Shown here piece after piece: positions 57,338-64,000 of a stretch of 64,000 bases of DNA. A model generated the notes under the pieces. That model searched no databases, was not told the DNA's origin, and saw only the letters and a program-made list of their open reading frames with translations. This DNA is from Microvirgula aerodenitrificans DSM 15089 (GTDB lineage: Bacteria > Pseudomonadota > Gammaproteobacteria > Burkholderiales > Aquaspirillaceae), in contig NZ_JHVK01000010.1 of the NCBI RefSeq assembly GCF_000620105.1, forward strand, positions 62,001 to 126,000, given 5' to 3'. Every line of letters starts with the position of its first letter. Positions within the stretch are counted from its first letter, which is position 1. A program made the translations under genes and the position numbers.

Positions 57338-57367
57338 AACCGCTTCCTGCCAGGAAGCGGTTTTTTG
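57338..57367 (+). terminator. Rho-independent terminator, second copy
   Basis: AACCGCTTCCT, loop GCC, AGGAAGCGGTT, then TTTTG. A perfect 11-bp stem that probably ends the osmoprotectant operon. Confidence 0.85.
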
Positions 57368-57480
57368 TTGTCAGCGGTCCACTTTTCGGATTCCTCTGAT
57401 TCCGTTGTTTCCTCCCGTGCGGATCATGGCGGAATGCGCTTCCCTGCCCGTTTCTCCGTGCCCCTCTCTCCGTCGCCCTG

Positions 57481-57530
57481 CTGTTCTGGCGCGACGGCGG
57501 GGAAGGGCCCCGTGCGTCGCGCCAGAACAG
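57481..57530 (+). promoter_or_regulatory. Long leader hairpin before the TonB-dependent receptor
   Basis: CTGTTCTGGCGCGACG (57481-57496) pairs perfectly with CGTCGCGCCAGAACAG (57515-57530), and the 18-base interior can form a GGGG/CCCC stem. The structure ends 18 bases before the ATG at 57549 and 5 bases before its GGAG. No T-run follows. It may control translation or mRNA decay of the receptor. Confidence 0.6.
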
Positions 57531-57548
57531 CAGACGGAGAGCACGGGT

Positions 57549-59693
57549 ATGGAGTGGCATCGTTGGGCAAGGGTAGCGGGCCTGCTGGCCCTGTTGCCGG
57601 CAGGGACGGCGCGGGCCGAGCCGGCCGTGGTACTGGAACCGGTCGTTGTCAGTCCGGCCGGAGCGGGTGTCCGGAGCGGGCAGGCGTCCGCCAGTCTGTC
57701 GGTCATTGACGGAGACACGCTGGTACGGCGGCGTTTCCACAATCTCGGCGACGGGCTGAAAGAGGTCGAAGGCGTGGATGTCAGCCGGGGCGGCAAGGCC
57801 GGCGGGGCGAATATCCGCATCCGCGGCATGCCTGCCGACTACACGCTGATCCTGATCGACGGCAAGCGGCTGAATCAGAGCGCCAGTGTGCGCCCCAACG
57901 GTTTTGGTGATGTCGACAGTCACTTCATTCCGCCGGCGTCCGCCATCGAGCGGATCGAGGTCATGCGCGGCGCGATGGCGGTCCAGTACGGTGCCGATGC
58001 ACTGGGCGGGGTGGTCAACATCATTACCCGCAAGACCGGAAGCCGCTGGGGCGGTTCGTTCCAGCTGGACGGGACCCTGTCGCTGAACCGTGCATTCGAC
58101 GGAGACCAGGGCGGCACACTGCATGCGAGCGGACCGCTGAAGGCGGGCCTGCTCGGTCTGGCGGTGCGGGCCGGCGCCACGCACCGGGACGGCGCCGACA
58201 TCCGTTATGCCGATCGCGACGGCCGGACCGTCACGCCGGGCTTCAACGGACTCGGTGCCGGGCGGAGCGACAACTTCGGGTTGCGGCTGACACTGACGCC
58301 GGACCCAGCACATGAACTGCTGCTCGATATCGACCGGGCGCGGCTCGCGTATTCGAACCGGCGCGGCGAGCTGGGCACGCTGAATGAGTCGGTACCGGCC
58401 CGCGCAGCCGGTGGCGGCTATGCGCCGGACATGGCATTCGACCGCGACCGTTATGCCTTGACCCATCTGGGGCGCTGGGGCGCAGTGCGCAGCGAAACCA
58501 GCCTGCTGCATGACCGGACCGCGACCCGGGGCCGGACCCAGCCGATGCGCTGGCCACGCCGGGCCGATGACGGGCAACCGCGGCGGCTCGAACACGGCAA
58601 TCTGACGCTGGACAGCCGGCTGGTCGCCCCCTGGCCGGACGCGCCGCACCGGCTGACGGCCGGTGGCCAGTACTGGCAGCAGCGCCTGCACGACACGCTG
58701 GCCGACAACCCGCAGTCGTCGCTGACCCGGCGGCAGTGGGCCGTGTTTGCCGAGGACGAGTGGCGGCTCAGCGACCGGCTGGCGCTGACGCTGGGCCTGC
58801 GGCATGAACACATCCAGGCTGCCGGCGGGCAGTGGAGTCCGCGTGCGTCTCTGCGGTGGAACGCCGATGCACAGTGGACGGTCAGGGGCGGCATCAGCCG
58901 CGGGCACAAACCGCCACGGCTGAACCAGACCACGCCCGGCATCATCGGCCTCGGCCGCCAGGGTACGCTGCCGCTGCTCGGCAATCCGCAACTGAAGCCG
59001 GAAGCCGCCACCCTGTCCGAGCTCGGCGTGGGCTTCAACACGCTGCGCGGGCGGACGGCTTCGGCGACGCTGTTCCACACCCGCTTCGGCAACAAGATCG
59101 AGTCGGTGCGGCTGCCGAACTGCCGCGCAAAGGCGGGCCGGGTACCGGGTTGCGTCGATGTCGGGCCCTGGACCGATCGTCGGGGACGGCCGGTGACCGA
59201 GTTCAGTCAGTCGGCCAATATTGGCGCCGCACGCCTGTTCGGACTGGAGCTGGCCACGCGGCAGCCACTGGGCGCGGCCTGGTCGGCCACGCTGAATTAC
59301 ACCCTGACCGACAGCAGGCAGCTCACCGGCCGGGGCCGGGGCCACCCGTTCGGGGACCAGCCACGGCACATGGCCAATGCGCGGCTGGACTGGACGCATG
59401 GCGATGCGGCACGCCTGTGGCTGGGCGCCAGCTATCGCGCCGGCCAGTATCGCGGGCTGACGCCGGCGCGGCGCCCGGTCAGCTATGCACCGTATCTGCT
59501 GTTCGATCTGGGTGGCAGCCATGCCTTCGGCAAATCGGTCGCGCTGTCCGCGACGCTGTACAACCTGTTCGACAAGAACCTTGTCGACTACGGACCCAAT
59601 CCGCTGTCGCCGGAGGCGGCGGCCTATGTCAACGCCTACCAGCGGATACAGGAGGGACGGCGGCTGTGGCTGTCGGCTACGCTGCGCTTCTGA
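57549..59693 (+). CDS. TonB-dependent outer-membrane receptor
   Basis: A 714-residue receptor. It has a signal peptide (VAGLLALLPAGTARA) and a plug domain with ASLSVIDGDTLVRRRFHNLG, GANIRIRGMPADYTLILIDG and IERIEVMRGAMAVQYGADAL. A 22-strand barrel ends in the standard aromatic LSATLRF. The TonB box may be PVVLEPVVVSPAG near the mature N-terminus. It resembles FepA/CirA-type siderophore or heme receptors; the ligand is not readable. ATG 57549 is chosen because GGAG lies nine bases before it and the signal peptide follows. Its end overlaps the convergent ampG gene by 17 bases. Confidence 0.92.
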   Translation: MEWHRWARVAGLLALLPAGTARAEPAVVLEPVVVSPAGAGVRSGQASASLSVIDGDTLVRRRFHNLGDGLKEVEGVDVSRGGKAGGANIRIRGMPADYTLILIDGKRLNQSASVRPNGFGDVDSHFIPPASAIERIEVMRGAMAVQYGADALGGVVNIITRKTGSRWGGSFQLDGTLSLNRAFDGDQGGTLHASGPLKAGLLGLAVRAGATHRDGADIRYADRDGRTVTPGFNGLGAGRSDNFGLRLTLTPDPAHELLLDIDRARLAYSNRRGELGTLNESVPARAAGGGYAPDMAFDRDRYALTHLGRWGAVRSETSLLHDRTATRGRTQPMRWPRRADDGQPRRLEHGNLTLDSRLVAPWPDAPHRLTAGGQYWQQRLHDTLADNPQSSLTRRQWAVFAEDEWRLSDRLALTLGLRHEHIQAAGGQWSPRASLRWNADAQWTVRGGISRGHKPPRLNQTTPGIIGLGRQGTLPLLGNPQLKPEAATLSELGVGFNTLRGRTASATLFHTRFGNKIESVRLPNCRAKAGRVPGCVDVGPWTDRRGRPVTEFSQSANIGAARLFGLELATRQPLGAAWSATLNYTLTDSRQLTGRGRGHPFGDQPRHMANARLDWTHGDAARLWLGASYRAGQYRGLTPARRPVSYAPYLLFDLGGSHAFGKSVALSATLYNLFDKNLVDYGPNPLSPEAAAYVNAYQRIQEGRRLWLSATLRF

Positions 59694-60945
59694 CCTTGTC
59701 GCGTTCTGGCGGGTTCCACGGTGCGATCCTGAACAGCAGCAGCATGCCGGGAACCGCCAGCGCCGTGCACAGCAGGAAGAACGGGGTCCAGCCGAGTGCC
59801 TCGACCAGATAACCGGTCGTCGAGTTGATCACCGCGCGCGGCACCGAGGCCAGGCTGGTGAACAGCGCAAACTGGGTTGCGGTATAGCGCGGGTCGGTGG
59901 TGCGGGCGATAAAGGCGATGAAGGCGGCCGAGCCGAGGCCGACGCCGAGCGCCTCGAAGCCGATGACGGCGGCCAGCACCATGCGGTCCGCCCCGGTCTG
60001 GTCCAGCCAGACAAAACCGAGAATGGACACCAGCTGGACCACGCCAAACAGCCACAGTGCGCGGTTGATGCCGAGCTTCAGCATCCAGATGCCGCCGAGC
60101 AGGGCGCCGATCACCGCCGGCCACAGCCCGGCGTGCTTGGCGATCAGGCCGATGTCCGACTTGCTGAAGCCGGTATCGAGGTAGAACGGGGTGGCCAGCG
60201 CGGTGGCCATGCTGTCGCCGAGCTTGTACAGGAAGATGAAGCCCAGAATCAGCAGCGCCTCGCGCCAGCCGGCCCGGGTGATGAATTCGCGGAACGGCTC
60301 GACCACTGCTTCTTCCAGCGTTTTCGGCGCGGCGCGCATCAGTTTCGGCTCGCTGATGGCCAGTGTCATCAGCAGGCCCGGCAGCATGAACAGGGCGGTG
60401 ATGAAGAAGACCTCGCGCCATGGCAGGTGGTCGGCCAGGATCAGCGACAGCGAGCCGGGGATCAGGCTGGCCAGCCGGTAGGCATTGATGTGGATGGAGT
60501 TGCCGAGACCGAGTTCACGGTCATCGAGGATTTCGCGCCGGTAGGCATCGAGCACGATGTCCTGGCTGGCCGAGCTGAACGACACGCCGATGGCGAGCAC
60601 GGCGATCAGCGCGATGTCGGCCTGCGGGTGAAACAGCCCGAGTGAGGCGATCAGCACGACCAGCACCAGTTGCGTGGCGCCGATCCAGCCGCGCCGCCGG
60701 CCAAGCAGCGGCAGCGAGAAACGGTCCATCAGCGGCGACCAGATGAATTTCCACGTATACGGCAGCTGGATCAGCGCGAACAGGCCGATGGCCTTCAGGT
60801 CGACGCCCTCGCTGCGCATCCAGGCCGGGACCAGGTTCAGCAGCACGTACAGCGGCAGGCCGGAGGCGAAGCCGGTGAATACGCAGATCAGCATCTTGCG
60901 GGTGAAAATGGCGCGGTACCAGGTCGGGGCTTCGGAGGGGGTCAT
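59677..60945 (-). CDS. ampG: AmpG-family muropeptide MFS transporter
   Basis: A 422-residue inner-membrane permease with 12 or more helices. KMLICVFTGFASGLPLYVLL, YTWKFIWSPLMDRFSLPLLG (helix 2-3 region) and SFSSASQDIVLDAYRREIL are diagnostic of AmpG, which imports anhydromuropeptides for cell-wall recycling. ATG 60945 (MTPSEAPTWYR) is preferred to a longer frame start that would overlap metW. Confidence 0.93.
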   Translation of the reverse strand: MTPSEAPTWYRAIFTRKMLICVFTGFASGLPLYVLLNLVPAWMRSEGVDLKAIGLFALIQLPYTWKFIWSPLMDRFSLPLLGRRRGWIGATQLVLVVLIASLGLFHPQADIALIAVLAIGVSFSSASQDIVLDAYRREILDDRELGLGNSIHINAYRLASLIPGSLSLILADHLPWREVFFITALFMLPGLLMTLAISEPKLMRAAPKTLEEAVVEPFREFITRAGWREALLILGFIFLYKLGDSMATALATPFYLDTGFSKSDIGLIAKHAGLWPAVIGALLGGIWMLKLGINRALWLFGVVQLVSILGFVWLDQTGADRMVLAAVIGFEALGVGLGSAAFIAFIARTTDPRYTATQFALFTSLASVPRAVINSTTGYLVEALGWTPFFLLCTALAVPGMLLLFRIAPWNPPERDKVRSAA

Positions 60946-61042
60946 CAGGCTGTCGCAAAAGCGCCGGCCGGCGCGCGGCCGGCCGGGATCGGGTCGGGAA
61001 AGACGCCATTGTGCCATGCTGCGGCGCCATGGCTGGCAGGGA

Positions 61043-61630
61043 TCAGCTGCGGTCGCGCGCGATGCGGTAGAAGGCGAGGCTGCCGCGCAGGTTCGGCAGG
61101 AAGTGGATCTCCTTCTCGCCGTCCATGACCTTGCGTTCGGCGATGCGGATGCGGTTCTTTTCGCACAGCGCCTCGAAGTCGCCGAGCATGCACCAGTGAA
61201 TGTTCGGCGTGTCGTACCACTGGTACGGAATGGTCTCGGACACCGGCATGTGGCCACGGAAAATCTGCCAGCGGTTCTGCCAGTAGCCGAAGTTCGGGAA
61301 GGTCACGATCGCCTCGTGCGCGACGCGCAGCATGTCGATCAGGATGGCTTCGGTGTTCTTCATGGCCTGGATGGTCTGCGACAGCACGATGGTGTCGAAG
61401 GCGTCGTCGCCGAACTCCATCAGCCCTTCCTCGAGGTCGGCCTGGATCACGTTGACGTCGTTGCCGACGCTGGCGATGACATTGTTGACGTCGAAGTCGA
61501 CACCGTAGCCGGTGACGCGCTTCTGCTTCAGCGCCGCCAGCAGGGTGCCGTCGCCGCAGCCGAGGTCGAGCACGCGGCTGTCGGCGGGCACCCAGTCGTA
61601 GATCTGGCGCAGGTCGGGGCGGAGGTTCAT
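61043..61630 (-). CDS. metW: Methionine biosynthesis protein MetW
   Basis: A 195-residue class I methyltransferase-fold protein with [39 protein letters not shown] and [20 protein letters not shown], as in MetW. It is encoded with metX and overlaps it by four bases. MetW is needed for or stimulates MetX activity in many proteobacteria. Confidence 0.94.
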   Translation of the reverse strand: MNLRPDLRQIYDWVPADSRVLDLGCGDGTLLAALKQKRVTGYGVDFDVNNVIASVGNDVNVIQADLEEGLMEFGDDAFDTIVLSQTIQAMKNTEAILIDMLRVAHEAIVTFPNFGYWQNRWQIFRGHMPVSETIPYQWYDTPNIHWCMLGDFEALCEKNRIRIAERKVMDGEKEIHFLPNLRGSLAFYRIARDRS

Positions 61631-62769
61631 GCGTTCACCTCGCGGGCAACGTTGTTCAGGTAGGTACGCATCAGTTCCACATACGGTGGATCGAGCATCA
61701 GGAAGGCATCGTGGCCGTGTGCCGATTCGATTTCGGCGTAGGCGACGCGCTTGCCGGCGGCAACCAGCGCCTTGACCGTCTCGTGGCTGCGTTCGGGGCT
61801 GAAGCGCCAGTCGGACGTGAATGCGGCGACCAGGAAGCGGGCGCGGGCCGGCTTCAGTGCGGCAACCAGGTCGCCCTGGTGGCTGGCAGCCGGATCGAAG
61901 TAGTCCAGTGCCTTGGTCATCAGCAGATAGGTGTTGGCGTCGAAGTAGTCGGAGAACTTGTCGCCCTGGTAGCGCAGATAGCTCTCGATCTCGAATTCGA
62001 CATCGTAGCCATACTGGTATTCGCCGCTGCGCAGCATGCGGCCGAACTTGGCACCCATGCCGTCGTCGCTCAGATAGGTGATGTGGCCGAGCATGCGCGC
62101 CAGCCGCAGCCCGCGGCGCGGGACCACGCCGTGGGCGTAGAAATCACCACCGTGGAAATCCGGGTCGGTCAGGATCGCCTGGCGGGCAACGTCGTTGAAC
62201 GCGATGTTCTGCGCGCTGAGCCGGGGCGCCGAGGCGATGACCAGTGCATGGGCGATGCGGTCCGGATAGGCCAGCGACCACTGCAGCGCCTGCATGCCGC
62301 CGAGGCTGCCGCCGATCACTGCCGCCCAGCGCTCGATGCCGAGCCGGTCGGCCAGCCTGGCCTGGGTACACACCCAGTCCGGCACGGTCATCACCGGAAA
62401 GCGCGAGCCGAATGGCTGGCCGCTGGCCGGGTCGATGCTCGACGGTCCGGTCGAGCCGTGGCAGCCACCGAGGTTGTTGACGCCGACCACGAAGAAGCGG
62501 CGGGTATCGATCGGCTTGCCGGGCCCGACCATGTTGTCCCACCAGCCTGCCGCCTTGTCGTCCGGATGGTAGCGGCCGGCAACGTGGTGGTGCCCCGACA
62601 GCGCGTGGCAGATCAGGATGGCGTTGCTGTGGTCGGCGTTCAGTTCGCCGTAGGTCTCGAAACACAGGGTATAGCGGTCGAGCTGGCTGCCGGATGCGAG
62701 GGCAAGCGGGGTATCGAAGTGCGCAGTCTGCGCTTCGACCAGACCGACGGAGTCGGGTGCGGAGGTCAT
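61627..62769 (-). CDS. metX: Homoserine O-acyltransferase MetX
   Basis: A 380-residue alpha/beta hydrolase, first step of methionine synthesis from homoserine. The nucleophile elbow is [13 protein letters not shown] and the catalytic Asp and His follow (His in [12 protein letters not shown]). [20 protein letters not shown] and [14 protein letters not shown] are typical. With MetW beside it, acyl donor choice is probably succinyl-CoA, but residues deciding this cannot be judged safely here. Confidence 0.94.
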   Translation of the reverse strand: MTSAPDSVGLVEAQTAHFDTPLALASGSQLDRYTLCFETYGELNADHSNAILICHALSGHHHVAGRYHPDDKAAGWWDNMVGPGKPIDTRRFFVVGVNNLGGCHGSTGPSSIDPASGQPFGSRFPVMTVPDWVCTQARLADRLGIERWAAVIGGSLGGMQALQWSLAYPDRIAHALVIASAPRLSAQNIAFNDVARQAILTDPDFHGGDFYAHGVVPRRGLRLARMLGHITYLSDDGMGAKFGRMLRSGEYQYGYDVEFEIESYLRYQGDKFSDYFDANTYLLMTKALDYFDPAASHQGDLVAALKPARARFLVAAFTSDWRFSPERSHETVKALVAAGKRVAYAEIESAHGHDAFLMLDPPYVELMRTYLNNVAREVNA

Positions 62770-62901
62770 GGGGGTCAGGGCGGGGATGACAGTCGTGTAC
62801 GATTATGCCACGCGAGGGCGGCGTGGCGACGACGGTCGCGCTTGCCCGGTGCCGGCCGCACGCCGACAATCGCCGCTCCTGTCGCCTGCCCGTGGAAACC
62901 G

Positions 62902-63078
62902 ATGCTCGGCCGCCTGTTCAAGTTCTTCGTGTTCGCCTTTGTCCTGCTGGCGCTGTACCAGTGGCTGTTTTCGCGCGAACAGCGCAAGAGCTTCCGCGAA
63001 TGGGCGGTGACGCTGGCGCAGGCGCTGGTCATCTCGTCCGGACTGATTGCCATCCTGTACTGGCTGGGCTGGCACTGA
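62902..63078 (+). CDS. Small two-helix membrane protein
   Basis: A 58-residue product, MLGRLFKFFVFAFVLLALYQ at the start, a basic middle SREQRKSFREW and a second hydrophobic helix VISSGLIAILYWLG. Codon use is like neighbouring genes. It resembles small inner-membrane proteins of unknown function found near methionine or housekeeping genes in Neisseriales. The ribosome site is weak (GTGGAAACC). Confidence 0.6.
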   Translation: MLGRLFKFFVFAFVLLALYQWLFSREQRKSFREWAVTLAQALVISSGLIAILYWLGWH

Positions 63079-63135
63079 CAGCATTGACGACGGGCAAGGG
63101 GACATCGGGCCGTCCCCGGTAGACTCTGTCCCCCT

Positions 63136-64000
63136 ATGCAACTTGATCATCTCGTCCATACCCTCGGACACCATCTGAAACGCCGTTTCGGCGAGCGGGT
63201 GCACAAACTGGCGCTGAACGCCGACTTTACCTGCCCGAACCGCGACGGCACGCTCGGCCGCGGCGGCTGCACATTCTGCAATGTGCGTGCGTTCAGCCGT
63301 GCTGCCACCCTGCCGCTGGACCAGCAACTGGAACAGGGCAAGCTCGACGCCGACCGCGCGCGCAAATACCTCGCCTATTTCCAGGCCTATACCAATACCT
63401 ATGCCGAAGTGTCGGTACTGCGCGAGATGTACGAAACCGCGCTGCGCTCGGCCGATGTGGTTGGCCTGTGCGTCGGCACCCGGCCCGACTGCGTACCGGA
63501 CGCGGCACTCGACCTGCTGGCCGGCTATCGCGACCGCGGCGCCGAAGTGTGGCTGGAACTCGGTCTGCAGAGTGCATTCGACGCGACGCTGGAACGGGTC
63601 AACCGCGGGCATGGCTTTGCTGCCTACCGCGACGCGGTGACCCGGGCGCATGTGCGCGGCCTGCAGGTCTGCACCCATCTGATTGTCGGCCTGCCGGGCG
63701 AAACGGCGACCATGTGCCGGATCACGCTGGACCAGGTGCTGGATGCCGGCGTCGAGGGCATCAAGCTGCATCCGCTGCATATCGTGCGCGGCAGCCGCAT
63801 GGCCGCACAGTTCCGTCGCGGCGAGCTGGCCCCGGTCGGTTTCGACGATTACGTGACCATTGCCGCCGACCTGATTCGCGCCACGCCGGCCGACGTGGTG
63901 TTCCACCGCGTGTCGGCAACGGCCAAACGCGACGTGCTGCTGGCACCGGACTGGTGTGCGGAACGCTGGCCGTCGATGCAGGCGATCGCCGACAACCTGG
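63136..64000 (+). CDS. TIGR01212/YhcC-family radical SAM protein, 5' part
   Basis: The frame from ATG 63136 runs open to the window edge (288 codons); the 3' end is missing. The iron-sulfur region is NADFTCPNRDGTLGRGGCTF followed by CN, the spaced three-Cys pattern of YhcC proteins rather than CxxxCxxC. FQAYTNTYAEVSVLREMYET, CVGTRPDCVPDAALDLL, WLELGLQSAFDATLERVNRG and CTHLIVGLPGETATM follow in family order. A radical SAM enzyme whose substrate is not established. Confidence 0.92.
   Translation, partial: MQLDHLVHTLGHHLKRRFGERVHKLALNADFTCPNRDGTLGRGGCTFCNVRAFSRAATLPLDQQLEQGKLDADRARKYLAYFQAYTNTYAEVSVLREMYETALRSADVVGLCVGTRPDCVPDAALDLLAGYRDRGAEVWLELGLQSAFDATLERVNRGHGFAAYRDAVTRAHVRGLQVCTHLIVGLPGETATMCRITLDQVLDAGVEGIKLHPLHIVRGSRMAAQFRRGELAPVGFDDYVTIAADLIRATPADVVFHRVSATAKRDVLLAPDWCAERWPSMQAIADNL

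Noticed and set aside
57324-59522. A 732-codon minus-strand frame opposite the TonB receptor
   Set aside because: The plus-strand receptor has a signal peptide, plug motifs and barrel end; the reverse frame has none.

Overview
The window looks like chromosomal DNA of a GC-rich betaproteobacterium, most likely of the order Neisseriales. This is inferred from the housekeeping gene types and orders (metX-metW, polA next to a LOG-type gene, DUF2782 and a choline-kinase-like thrB, cstA-ybdD, ftrABCD-type iron uptake). There is no rRNA gene to settle it. I see no tRNA, rRNA, CRISPR array or replication origin.

Layout. (1) 1-1158: 3' end of glmS. (2) 1358-12707: a surface-polysaccharide island with manC, a GT4 glycosyltransferase, rmd (opposite strand), gmd, the ABC exporter pair wzm/wzt, a coiled-coil methyltransferase and a 1114-residue enzyme with three GT4 modules. 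The set predicts GDP-D-rhamnose synthesis, polymerisation and Wzt-dependent export of a capped O-polysaccharide. (3) 13350-26134: a cell-surface protein island with an S-layer-like DUF4214/RTX-like gene carrying an early in-frame stop, an IS3-family element, an MBOAT/SGNH-like acylation pair, a T1SS-type serine protease with DUF4214 modules, a Crp/Fnr regulator preceded by a perfect CRP-type palindrome, and a complete type I secretion system (ABC ATPase, HlyD-like adaptor, TolC-like channel). (4) 26585-28432: small hypothetical genes and a further glycosyltransferase. (5) 28564-32656: ftrABCD-like iron uptake with a Fur-like site, then ferredoxin-NADP reductase. (6) 32822-36206: rfbBDAC for dTDP-L-rhamnose. 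(7) 36379-43780: a Lys/Ala-rich secreted protein, an RstAB-like two-component pair, cstA-ybdD, a Bcr/CflA exporter and a DUF924 protein. (8) 43876-53067: arsC-like, META lipoprotein, thrB, DUF2782, LOG, polA, PAP2, YihY, wrbA-like and ybaK. (9) 53561-57115: an osmoprotectant ABC transporter. (10) 57549-64000: TonB receptor, ampG, metW-metX, a small membrane protein and the start of a radical SAM gene.

How it fits together. The island at 1.3-28.4 kb resembles in logic the Caulobacter S-layer locus, where a T1SS-secreted S-layer protein is anchored to an O-polysaccharide made by neighbouring genes. Here the main candidate S-layer gene is interrupted at codon 10. An FNR-type palindrome and a half-site shared with the Crp/Fnr gene's own promoter suggest control by Crp/Fnr-family regulators.

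The most unusual non-coding structure is a 158-bp dispersed repeat present twice in opposite orientation (36814-36971 and 57159-57316). In both places it lies between two near-identical, locus-specific terminator hairpins, as if it inserts into terminators and duplicates them.
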